This document shows, piece after piece, positions 18,239-25,557 of a stretch of DNA of 39,283 nt (position 1 is the first letter of the stretch; each line of letters starts with the position of its first letter). Both the position numbers and the translations under genes were made by a program. The DNA lies in NCBI GenBank assembly GCA_034003745.1, contig JAVEYA010000009.1:1-39283 (forward strand), read 5' to 3'. Source of the DNA: JAVEYA01 sp034003745. Lineage in GTDB: Bacteria > Bacillota > Peptococcia > DRI-13 > PHAD01. The notes under the pieces are model-generated. The model worked only from the letters and a program-made list of their open reading frames with translations. It searched no databases and was not told the origin of the DNA.

Positions 18239-20299
18239 GTGAAGGCTTTGCTTCATAACGTAAAACCGGCAGAACGCTTCAGCTTAATGGAACACGTACT
18301 CTCCAGCATGGGCGACGGCGTAGTTGTGACAAATATGCAAGGCCTGGTTACCTATATCAACCCGATCGGGGAAAAAATTACCGGCTGGGGAAAAGAAATG
18401 GCCCTGAATCAGCCTTTTACCAAGGTGTTTCCCCTGGTGGATTTTTTCAGCGGCGAGGCGCTGCCTGACCCGCTGACCCCTGTACTGGAGGAAGGCCGGG
18501 CCGCCGGCCTGAAAAACCGTTCCGCCTTGGTTACCAAAGAGGGTAAAAAGATTTTCGTTGCAGCCAATTGCTCCCCTTTAAGGAATGGCGGTGGTAAAGT
18601 GGAAGGCGCAGTAGTGGTTTTCCGTGATATCAACCGGATTAAAAATATCGAAGAAGAAATCAGAAAAGAGCGGAACAATCTGCAAAGAGCCCTGGAGGCG
18701 CTGCCCTTGGGAATTACCGTGGTAGGGGAAGACGCGGTCGTGAAATGGGTGAACAAACTCTTCCTGGCGTTGTTTGATCTGACGGAAGACCAAATCAGAG
18801 GCAGGCGTTTCGGCGAAGGCACACGGTGCTTCTACAGCCTTGAAAAAGGCTGCGGGGCAGACGAACGGTGCCGTTTGTGCGGTATCCGCGAGAATATTCT
18901 GGGGGTCGCCAAAGAAGAAAAACCCCGTCAGGATGTAGTCCTGCAGCAGGCTTTTATGAAGGAAGGAATACCCTATTTTTACTGGCTGAAAGCCAGTTTC
19001 ATTCCGTTTTTTCTGCAGGAAGAAAGGCATATTATCATTACGCTGGAAGATATTACGGAGCAGAAAGAGTATGAGGACGTCCTGAAAAAGGGGCGGGAGG
19101 AAGCGGAATCGGCCAACCAGATTAAGAGCGAGTTCTTAGCCAACATGAGCCATGAAATCCGCACCCCCTTAAACGGTATGATCGGGATGCTGGATTTGCT
19201 CTTAATGTCGGATATTGACGAAGAGCAGGATGAATATGTCCACATGGCGAAGTTGAGCGCCAATGCCCTGCTGAAGGTCATCAATGATATTCTGGACTTT
19301 TCCAGGATTGAAGCCGGCAAAATTTCCATTGCCGATATTATTTTCGATATCAAGACCTTAATGGATGAAACCGTGAAGATCCAAACCGTGTTGGCAGAAC
19401 AGAAAGGGCTCCTGCTGCAGTATGAATTTTCTCCCGGTATTCCCCGCTATATCAGCGGCGACCCCGACCGTCTGCGCCAGATCATGAATAACCTGATCGG
19501 GAACGCGATTAAGTTTACCAGCGCCGGGATGATCAGGGTAGACGTAAAAATGCTTGAGGAAAATGAGAAAAAGGTGGAATTGGAATTCCGCGTTTCCGAT
19601 ACGGGCATCGGCATCTCCGCCGCAAAGATGGATCTGTTGTTCAAAAGATTCAGCCAGGTAGACGGCTCGAATACCCGCAGGTATAGCGGGACGGGCCTGG
19701 GCCTGGCCATCTGCAAGCAGCTCACGGAGATGATGGGCGGCGCCATCAGCGCCCAAAGCCATCCCGGCGGGGGCAGTGTGTTTACGGTCAGATTAAGCTT
19801 CGGAGCGGGGAAAGAGGTTGCACCCGGCGCGCCATACGGCGATTCTCTGGAAACAGATTCGTCGTTATCCCTTTTGGTCATGGACGGAAGCGAGGCCCAC
19901 CGCTTTATGTGCGAGCGGGCAATAGACGGTTCCGAAACGAACGTCCTTTTGGATAATCACGCGGCCCCCGAGAAATACAGCCGGATCAGGCTGGCCGAGA
20001 ACGGGGAAATCGTCTTTGTCCCCGCGGACGATGCGGCGGGCTGGAACTGCGTCGCCAATGAGCTGCAGGAACTGGAGCAGGCCATTTTGAGTCTGCAGCG
20101 GATGATCCGGGAAAACAGTTACGCCCTGCTGGAAGAGACCGCCCATAAAGCGAAAAAGATAGCCATCAAAATCGGCGCCGACGATTTGATGGACCTGGCT
20201 TTCCGGACGGAGTTGGCCGCCAGAAAGAATAATTGGAATCTTGCGGCCTATTATGGTCTGCGCATGGCCAAGGAATTCAATACGCGCTATAAGGAGTGA
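18239..20299 (+). CDS. PAS-PAS sensor histidine kinase with HPt-like tail
   Basis: This 686-residue soluble kinase has PAS1 at about 17-130 and PAS2 at about 150-275. PAS2 contains a four-cysteine motif (C197, C205, C211, C214: GCGADERCRLCG) that could hold a metal or sense redox state. HisKA carries H305 (ANMSHEIRTPLNG). The HATPase has N box IMNNLIGNAIKFT, G1 SDTGIGIS and G2 GTGLGLAICKQL. There is no receiver domain, but the C-terminal 70 residues resemble an HPt helix bundle, with candidate H636 in TAHKAKKIAIKIGADDL. The GTG at 18239 is only 1 nt from GAGGAGG, so the TTG at 18248 is the likelier start. It follows cheD by 16-25 nt and is almost fused to the next response regulator, its presumed partner. 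No transmembrane segment is seen. Confidence 0.9.
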   Translation: MKALLHNVKPAERFSLMEHVLSSMGDGVVVTNMQGLVTYINPIGEKITGWGKEMALNQPFTKVFPLVDFFSGEALPDPLTPVLEEGRAAGLKNRSALVTKEGKKIFVAANCSPLRNGGGKVEGAVVVFRDINRIKNIEEEIRKERNNLQRALEALPLGITVVGEDAVVKWVNKLFLALFDLTEDQIRGRRFGEGTRCFYSLEKGCGADERCRLCGIRENILGVAKEEKPRQDVVLQQAFMKEGIPYFYWLKASFIPFFLQEERHIIITLEDITEQKEYEDVLKKGREEAESANQIKSEFLANMSHEIRTPLNGMIGMLDLLLMSDIDEEQDEYVHMAKLSANALLKVINDILDFSRIEAGKISIADIIFDIKTLMDETVKIQTVLAEQKGLLLQYEFSPGIPRYISGDPDRLRQIMNNLIGNAIKFTSAGMIRVDVKMLEENEKKVELEFRVSDTGIGISAAKMDLLFKRFSQVDGSNTRRYSGTGLGLAICKQLTEMMGGAISAQSHPGGGSVFTVRLSFGAGKEVAPGAPYGDSLETDSSLSLLVMDGSEAHRFMCERAIDGSETNVLLDNHAAPEKYSRIRLAENGEIVFVPADDAAGWNCVANELQELEQAILSLQRMIRENSYALLEETAHKAKKIAIKIGADDLMDLAFRTELAARKNNWNLAAYYGLRMAKEFNTRYKE

Positions 20300-20304
20300 A
20301 TACG

Positions 20305-21009
20305 ATGAAAATCTTAATTGCCGAAGACGATTTGGTCAGCAGGAATTTTTTACACAAATTTTTGTCCAAATACGGTGATTGCGACCTGGTAGTCGATGGT
20401 CTGGAAACGCTGGACGCTTTTCTGATGGCTTTAAAAGACAATGAACCTTATCATTTGATCTGTCTGGATATCATGATGCCGAAGATTGACGGCGTAAAGG
20501 CGCTGAAAGCGATCCGTGACTTGGAGAAGCAGTATGGTATTACACCGGAGGAGCGGGTCAAGATTATTATGACCACCGCACTGGCCGAAGCCCAACTGGT
20601 GAAGACGGCCTTCGACTATGGCTGCGAAGCGTACGCGGCCAAACCGATCGATACGAAAAAGCTGCTGGAGGTTATGGGTAAGCTGGGGTTGCTTGCTGAA
20701 GCAACGAAGGAACCCCCTGCTCCTGCCATAAACAACGGACCCAGCCAGAATCAGGAAGCTTATTTTCTTGCCGTCAAGGCGCTGCCGGACTATCAGCTGG
20801 ATGTGGACATGGCCACCGGCACGACAATTCATTTTGATTTCCGCAACAGATTAGGCACGGCGCGTTTCGGGACCCTTAAGGATGAAGCCTTCTTTAAGAG
20901 CGTGACTACGGACGGCAACTATCTGATTTTCCAAAAAACGGGCAAAATGCCCGTCAAGATCACGGCAGCGGAGTTTATGGACCTGGTCCTGGTGGATCGC
21001 ACCAGATAA
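20305..21009 (+). CDS. Response regulator: CheY-like receiver fused to a DUF2442-like domain
   Basis: This protein has 234 residues from the ATG at 20305, chosen because AAGGAG lies 8 nt upstream and overlaps the kinase stop. A GTG at 20296 is in frame but unsupported. The receiver (1-125) has an acidic pocket (IAEDD), D55 (LICLDIMMPKIDG), the switch threonine (IIMTTAL) and the lysine (YAAKPID). A linker leads to about 80 residues (AVKALPDYQLDVDMATGTT to EFMDLVLVD) that resemble DUF2442, a small domain usually found alone. No known DNA-binding or enzymatic output is present. The position directly after the HPt-tailed kinase suggests that it receives phosphate from that kinase and possibly from CheA. 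The DUF2442 call is by eye. Confidence 0.8.
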   Translation: MKILIAEDDLVSRNFLHKFLSKYGDCDLVVDGLETLDAFLMALKDNEPYHLICLDIMMPKIDGVKALKAIRDLEKQYGITPEERVKIIMTTALAEAQLVKTAFDYGCEAYAAKPIDTKKLLEVMGKLGLLAEATKEPPAPAINNGPSQNQEAYFLAVKALPDYQLDVDMATGTTIHFDFRNRLGTARFGTLKDEAFFKSVTTDGNYLIFQKTGKMPVKITAAEFMDLVLVDRTR

Positions 21010-21045
21010 GGATACTGTAAATATTAAGACGGAGTTATTGGGTGT

Positions 21046-22491
21046 ATGAGTGAAGCGTTTACTTGGAATGTTCCGAATATTTTTACCCTGGCGCAGCGGC
21101 TGCAGGCGATGTTTGACCAGCATAGCGCTATGATGATGATTGTTGAGCCCGATACCGGGAAAATCGTGGAGGTCAATCCGGCTTCCTGTGATTTTTACGG
21201 TTATTCCAGGGAAGAAATGCTGGAGCTGTGTATCCAGGATATCAATATGCTTCCCGATGAAGAAATAGAAAAATATCGTCAGCTGTCTTCTGCAGAAAAA
21301 CAGCAGTTCAGCATTTTTCCGCACCGGAAAAAAAGCGGGGAGCTCCGTCTGGTGGATTCTTACAGTTGCCCCATCTTTGACGGAGAAAAGACCCTTTTTT
21401 ATAACATCATTTTTGACGTAACGGACCGGGAACTCTATCGGCAGGAACTGCTCCGGGAGAAAGAACGCATTGAGTATTTAAGTTATCATGATACCCTGAC
21501 CGGGCTCTATAACCGGCGTTATATCGAAGAAATTATCCATCGCCTGGACCAGCCGGAAAACCTGCCGCTTTCCGTCATCATGGGCGATGTCGACGGGTTG
21601 AAGATCACCAATGATATTTTTGGGCGCCAGGCCGGGGACCTGCTCTTGAAGCATGTGGCCGAGGACTTGACCAGAAACGGCCGTCCGGACGACTTGATTG
21701 CCCGCTGGGGCGGCGATGAATTTATCATTTTTATGCCGCGCACCTCTATTCAGGCAGCCGAAGAGATTATCCATAAGATGAAGACACACCATGTTCAAGT
21801 GAAAGGGAATACCCTGCAGATGACCCTCTCCCTGGGTTATGCGGTTAAAGAGACGCCGGAAAGGGATTTGCAAGACTTTTTGCGTGAAGCCGAAGAGAAT
21901 ATGTACCACCAGAAGCTGTTAGAAGGCAAGAGCTATCGCAACGCTATCGTCAATACGCTGCTGGCCGCGCTTTATGAAAAGAGCCTGGAAACCGAGGAGC
22001 ATGCGGAAAGGATGAACCGGTACTGCTCTTCCCTTGGTCTGAAACTCCAGCTTTCTTCCAGGGAAATGGGCGAACTTTCGCTCTTAGCGATCCTGCATGA
22101 TATCGGCAAAGTGGGCATTGATCCCAATATCCTGCAAAAGCCGGATAAACTCACGGAAAAAGAATGGGCGGAAATGAAACGGCATCCTGAAATCGGCTGC
22201 CGCATCGCCCAATCCACGCCGGAACTGGCAGTTATCGCCGACTATATTTTTTCACATCACGAACGCTGGGACGGTTGGGGCTATCCCCGGGGTTTAAAAG
22301 GTGAAGAAATTCCTCAGATTTGCCGGATTATGGCCGTGGCCGACGCCTATGACGCCATGACCAACGATCGCGTTTACCGTAAAGCGCTCAGTCATGAAGA
22401 AGCGCTGGGCGAGCTGAAGGATAATGCCGGCGCCCAGTTTGACCCGCACATAGTGCAGCTGTTCATAGAAATATTCTGCGCCGGCAGCTAA
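21046..22491 (+). CDS. PAS-GGDEF-HD-GYP c-di-GMP synthase/hydrolase
   Basis: This 481-residue protein combines a PAS domain (about 20-130), a GGDEF diguanylate cyclase and an HD-GYP phosphodiesterase. The cyclase active site GGDEF (222-226) is intact, with an I-site RxxD (R213 to D216) at the standard five-residue spacing, so product inhibition is expected. The HD-GYP half keeps the ligand set: EEHAERM, LHDIGKVGI, MKRHPEIG and HHERWDGWGYP, then ADAYDAMTNDR. Both activities are therefore possible, and which one dominates cannot be read from sequence. It ends the chemosensory operon and looks like its second-messenger output. No membrane segment is seen. An intrinsic terminator follows at 22565. 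Confidence 0.93.
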   Translation: MSEAFTWNVPNIFTLAQRLQAMFDQHSAMMMIVEPDTGKIVEVNPASCDFYGYSREEMLELCIQDINMLPDEEIEKYRQLSSAEKQQFSIFPHRKKSGELRLVDSYSCPIFDGEKTLFYNIIFDVTDRELYRQELLREKERIEYLSYHDTLTGLYNRRYIEEIIHRLDQPENLPLSVIMGDVDGLKITNDIFGRQAGDLLLKHVAEDLTRNGRPDDLIARWGGDEFIIFMPRTSIQAAEEIIHKMKTHHVQVKGNTLQMTLSLGYAVKETPERDLQDFLREAEENMYHQKLLEGKSYRNAIVNTLLAALYEKSLETEEHAERMNRYCSSLGLKLQLSSREMGELSLLAILHDIGKVGIDPNILQKPDKLTEKEWAEMKRHPEIGCRIAQSTPELAVIADYIFSHHERWDGWGYPRGLKGEEIPQICRIMAVADAYDAMTNDRVYRKALSHEEALGELKDNAGAQFDPHIVQLFIEIFCAGS

Positions 22492-22536
22492 CGCTTGTCC
22501 AGAAACGCCCATCTGCTTAGTGTAACTGGTAAGCAC

Positions 22537-22564
22537 TTGAAAATTTGCGAATATGGTTTACAAT
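22537..22564 (+). promoter_or_regulatory. Promoter of the patatin-like gene
   Basis: TTGAAA (22537-22542) and TACAAT (22559-22564) are separated by 16 bp. It sits between the stop of the c-di-GMP gene and the hairpin at 22565, so its transcript would begin inside that hairpin. Confidence 0.45.
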
Positions 22565-22593
22565 AAAAGGAAAGCGGGAGACTTTCCTTTTTT
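22565..22593 (+). terminator. Intrinsic terminator ending the chemosensory operon
   Basis: AAAGGAAAG (22566-22574) pairs with CTTTCCTTT (22582-22590) around a CGGGAGA loop, and six Ts end the structure. Confidence 0.7.
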
Positions 22594-22618
22594 CTCTTTC
22601 AATGGAGGCGTACATCCT

Positions 22619-23500
22619 ATGGACATGACCAATAACATCATAGATACGGCCCTCCTTTTCGAAGGCGGCGGCATGCGGGCCAGTTATACCGCAGGATTTT
22701 TGAACAATCTTTTGGAAAATGAAATCTATTTTGATTATGTAGCCGGGATCTCGGCCGGCGCCAGCCACAGCGTCAATTATTTATCCCGGGATATCGAACG
22801 CGCCAAACGTTCCTTCGTGGACCTGGTCCTGGATCCCCGATTCGGCGGGTGGCGCTCCTTTTTGCGCGGGGAAGGATTCTTCCGGGCGAAATATATTTAT
22901 GAACTGACGCCCTTTCCGGACGCCGCCCTGCCTTTTGACCTGGACGCCTTTATGGCCAATCCGGCCAGATTGAGAATCGGCGCCTTTAACCGGGACAGCG
23001 GGGAGATGAAATATTACAGCAAAGCGGATATTCACGCTCTTTCCGATTTGATGAAGATCGTCCGTTCCTCTTCTTCCATGCCCATTTTCATGCCCCCGAC
23101 CTATTACGGGGGAAGTTATTACGTCGATGGGGGCCTGGGCGGGGGCATTCCCCTGGAGATCGCCCGGCAGGATGGGATGAAGAAATTCTTCGTGGTGCTG
23201 ACCCAGGAAAAGGGCTACCGTAAGAAGCCAATGCGCTTTTCCGGCGCGGTCAAGGCATATTACCGGAAGCATCCTTTCGTCTATGAAGCCATGCGGGAAC
23301 GCTGGCAGCGCTACAATCGCATTCTGGATGAACTGGAGCAGCTGGAAAGCGAGGGAAAGGCCTTCCTGGTTTATCCCGAGGTCATGCCGGTTTCAAATCG
23401 GGAGACGGATTACCGGAAGCTGGCCGCCAGCTATGAACTGGGTTATGCCCAGGGCAGGCGCGATGCGCCCAAATGGAAGGCATTTCTTGACATCGAATAA
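22619..23500 (+). CDS. Patatin-like phospholipase/acyl hydrolase
   Basis: This protein has 293 residues from the ATG at 22619, preferred because ATGGAGG lies about 10 nt upstream; an in-frame ATG at 22553 lies within the promoter. It is a bacterial patatin family serine hydrolase that cleaves acyl esters of lipids. The oxyanion glycine loop GGGMR is at 16-20, the nucleophile S45 lies in GISAGAS, and the catalytic aspartate lies in YYVDGGLGGGIPLE. No signal peptide is seen, so it is probably cytoplasmic. The length and C-terminal helices match the YjjU-type branch. It is transcribed from its own promoter and followed by a hairpin/operator. Confidence 0.9.
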   Translation: MDMTNNIIDTALLFEGGGMRASYTAGFLNNLLENEIYFDYVAGISAGASHSVNYLSRDIERAKRSFVDLVLDPRFGGWRSFLRGEGFFRAKYIYELTPFPDAALPFDLDAFMANPARLRIGAFNRDSGEMKYYSKADIHALSDLMKIVRSSSSMPIFMPPTYYGGSYYVDGGLGGGIPLEIARQDGMKKFFVVLTQEKGYRKKPMRFSGAVKAYYRKHPFVYEAMRERWQRYNRILDELEQLESEGKAFLVYPEVMPVSNRETDYRKLAASYELGYAQGRRDAPKWKAFLDIE

Positions 23501-23512
23501 ACTAGTGAATAT

Positions 23513-23551
23513 AATAAAATTAGCTAATTTAAAATATTAGCTAATTTTATT
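23513..23551 (+). promoter_or_regulatory. Double palindrome: candidate Phd operator and terminator
   Basis: Perfect 16-bp arms, AATAAAATTAGCTAAT (23513-23528) and its complement (23536-23551), flank a 7-nt AT loop. Each arm contains the self-palindrome ATTAGCTAAT (23519-23528 and 23536-23545), 17 bp centre to centre. The hairpin followed by T-rich sequence may end the patatin gene. The tandem palindrome 20 nt before a Phd-type DNA-binding domain is the arrangement expected of an autoregulated antitoxin operator. Confidence 0.55.
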
Positions 23552-23573
23552 TTCTATTATGAGGTGAGTGCTG

Positions 23574-24296
23574 ATGGAAGTACCTTCTACCGAAGTGCAG
23601 AATAATTTTGGCCGCTATCTGAAACTGGCCTGGTTTGAAGACATTATCGTGACGAAAAACGGCAAAGAGACTGTAGTCATCAAGCGTTATGAGGCCCCCG
23701 GCCAAAAGAAAGCTCCGATTGTGGCGGAGCAGGCTGAGGCCTACGTCTGGGATAAAGAAAAGATTACTTATGAGGACTTTGTGCAACTGCAGGAATCCTC
23801 CGAGAACCGCTATGAGTATATTGACGGCGAGGTCTATCTGCTTTCCTCGCCTAATTATGACCACCAGCGTATAGTCATGGAATTATCCAATATATTGTAC
23901 AATTATTTCAAAGGGCAGTCCTGCCGGCCGCTCACGGCGCCCTTCGATGTCACGCTGACCAGGGATAATAACAAGAATGTGGTGCAGCCGGATATTGTCG
24001 TGATCTGCGACACCGAGAATATCAGCGAAAAAGGCAAATATACCGGGGTGCCCGCCCTGGTGCTGGAAGTGTTATCCCCCTCCACCCGGAAGAAGGATAT
24101 GCTGAAGAAGCTTCATCTCTATGTGGAAACCGGCGTCAAAGAATACTGGATGGTCTCTCCCTCCGCCAAAGAGGTCTATGTTTACAGTATTGAGGAATTG
24201 GATATCACAGAATATCATGCCTATAAAGGCGGGGATACGGCAGTTTCCCTGGTCTTCGCGGGGTTATCCGTCCCGCTCCTGCAGCTGTTTTCCTGA
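23574..24296 (+). CDS. Phd/YefM antitoxin-like domain fused to Uma2 (DUF820) nuclease-fold protein
   Basis: The ATG at 23574 follows GAGGTGAG; a GTG two codons earlier is also possible. About 240 residues are encoded. The first 40 (MEVPSTEVQNNFGRYLKLA...IIVTKNGKETVVI) match the Phd/YefM fold, which binds DNA as dimers and often neutralises a toxin. After a linker, residues about 60-240 are a Uma2 (DUF820) domain of the PD-(D/E)XK nuclease superfamily. Visible marks are YEYIDGEVYLLSSPN, VQPDIVVICD with the candidate metal aspartate, LVLEVLSPST with the glutamate, and GVKEYWMVSP. No separate toxin gene lies beside it. A self-contained repressor-nuclease is possible, but nuclease activity is inferred from fold only. 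Confidence 0.82.
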   Translation: MEVPSTEVQNNFGRYLKLAWFEDIIVTKNGKETVVIKRYEAPGQKKAPIVAEQAEAYVWDKEKITYEDFVQLQESSENRYEYIDGEVYLLSSPNYDHQRIVMELSNILYNYFKGQSCRPLTAPFDVTLTRDNNKNVVQPDIVVICDTENISEKGKYTGVPALVLEVLSPSTRKKDMLKKLHLYVETGVKEYWMVSPSAKEVYVYSIEELDITEYHAYKGGDTAVSLVFAGLSVPLLQLFS

Positions 24297-24335
24297 ACAG
24301 TATCCTAAAATTGTGATAATTTTGATAGATGGACA

Positions 24336-24378
24336 AGGGCGTCTTAGAAAAGTATGTTCTTTTTTAGGGCGCTTTTTT
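24336..24378 (+). terminator. Intrinsic terminator after the Phd-Uma2 gene
   Basis: AGGGCGTCTTAGAAAAG (24336-24352) pairs with the segment from 24359 (CTTTTTTAGGGCGCTTT) around a TATGTT loop, using several G-U pairs. It ends in six Ts. Confidence 0.65.
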
Positions 24379-24563
24379 ATATGATTCTACCAAGGGTATT
24401 TCGGTGCATAGAATAGTTGAATAAGAGCTGTAAGCTGGCTGAGGGAACTTTTGAGGAAGCGCCCGAGAAGACCGCTGCGTTACTTTTCTTAAGAGGAAAA
24501 TGTAAGCAGCGTTTCTTTTTTTCAAAATAACACGTAAATATAACATAAAGGGCAGGTGAAGCG
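24379..24563 (+). promoter_or_regulatory. Structured leader with a second terminator before the ABC importer: possible attenuator
   Basis: A strong hairpin, CGCTGC-G-TTAC-TTTTC (24473-24488) with GAAAA-TGTAA-GCAGCG (24496-24511), is followed by TTTCTTTTTTT ending at 24522, only 42 nt before the importer start. The 95 nt between it and the previous terminator contain further inverted segments. One of them, AGCGCCC (24458-24464), is exactly complementary to GGGCGCT (24367-24373) in the earlier terminator, allowing alternative folds. I could not match the region to any riboswitch consensus I know, and no clear promoter is seen inside it. Confidence 0.45.
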
Positions 24564-25556
24564 ATGGTGGAGACAACGGAAACCGTGCTGGAAGTAAAGA
24601 ATTTAAGCACGTCTTTCTTTTTGCGTGAAGGAGAAGTCAAAGCAGTGGACGATGTATCCTTTCACATTAATAAAGGTGAAGTTCTGGCTATTTTGGGCGA
24701 AAGCGGCAGCGGCAAAACCGTAACCGCCCTTTCCCTGCTCCGCCTGATTTCCTGGCCGCCGGGCAAAATCAAAGCAGGCAGCGTGAACTTAAACGGGCAA
24801 GAAATCCTGAATCTGCCCCTTAGCAAGATGCGTAAGCTGCGGGGCCGCGGCATCGCCATGATTCTGCAGGAACCGATGTCCTCGCTGAACCCTTCCCAGA
24901 CCATCGGCTCGCAAATCATGGAGGCTGTGCAGATCAACCAGGGTCTCTTTGGGGAAGAGGCCCAAAAGAAGGCTGTTGATATGCTGAACATTGTGCGTAT
25001 CCCTTCCCCGGAAAAGCGTTTTTATAACTATCCTCATGAGCTCTCCGGAGGAATGAAGCAGCGGATTATGATTGCAATTGCCTTGTCCTGCCGGCCGAAG
25101 CTTTTGATTGCCGATGAGCCGACCTGCTCTTTGGACGTGACGATACAGGCGCAAATCTTAAAATTGATGAAGCAGCTCCGTTCAGAAATTGATATGACCA
25201 TTTTATTCATTACTTCGGATCTGGGGATTGTTTCCGAGATGGCCGACCGCGTGGCCGTCATGTATGCCGGGAAAATGATTGAGATTACCGACGTCTTTAC
25301 CACCTTTGAGAAACCGGCCCATCCTTATACCCGGGGCGTCATGGGCTCTATTATGGCGATGAAAGCGGGCGGCCGCCTGAATATTATCCCCGGTGATCCG
25401 CCCAATTTAATGAACTTGCCCGCCGGCTGCAAGTTTCATCCGCGTTGTGAATATTGCCGGGATATCTGTAAAGATGAGGAGCCGCACTATACGGACTTAA
25501 ACGGAGACGGGAGCCATTTCGTCAGCTGTCATTTCCCGCTGGGAGGGAGGCGTTAA
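24564..25556 (+). CDS. Peptide/nickel-type ABC importer ATPase (OppD/DppD-like)
   Basis: This 330-residue ATPase powers uptake through the permeases encoded next. Walker A is GESGSGKT, the signature is LSGGMKQR, Walker B is LLIADEPTCSLDVT, and the Q-loop lies in MILQEPMSSLNP. The C-terminal oligopeptide-transporter extension has the usual conserved cysteines (CKFHPRCEYCRDIC). AGGTGA precedes the ATG. It starts a five-gene transporter operon in the order ATPase, permease, permease, ATPase, binding protein, with 1 nt between this stop and the next start. The substrate cannot be deduced from the ATPase. Confidence 0.93.
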   Translation: MVETTETVLEVKNLSTSFFLREGEVKAVDDVSFHINKGEVLAILGESGSGKTVTALSLLRLISWPPGKIKAGSVNLNGQEILNLPLSKMRKLRGRGIAMILQEPMSSLNPSQTIGSQIMEAVQINQGLFGEEAQKKAVDMLNIVRIPSPEKRFYNYPHELSGGMKQRIMIAIALSCRPKLLIADEPTCSLDVTIQAQILKLMKQLRSEIDMTILFITSDLGIVSEMADRVAVMYAGKMIEITDVFTTFEKPAHPYTRGVMGSIMAMKAGGRLNIIPGDPPNLMNLPAGCKFHPRCEYCRDICKDEEPHYTDLNGDGSHFVSCHFPLGGRR

Positions 25557-25557
25557 A

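Noticed and set aside
24379..24563. Assignment of the importer leader to a known riboswitch (guanidine, SAM, NiCo, cobalamin, T-box)
   Set aside because: I compared remembered consensus blocks by eye and none fitted; only the terminator hairpin is secure.
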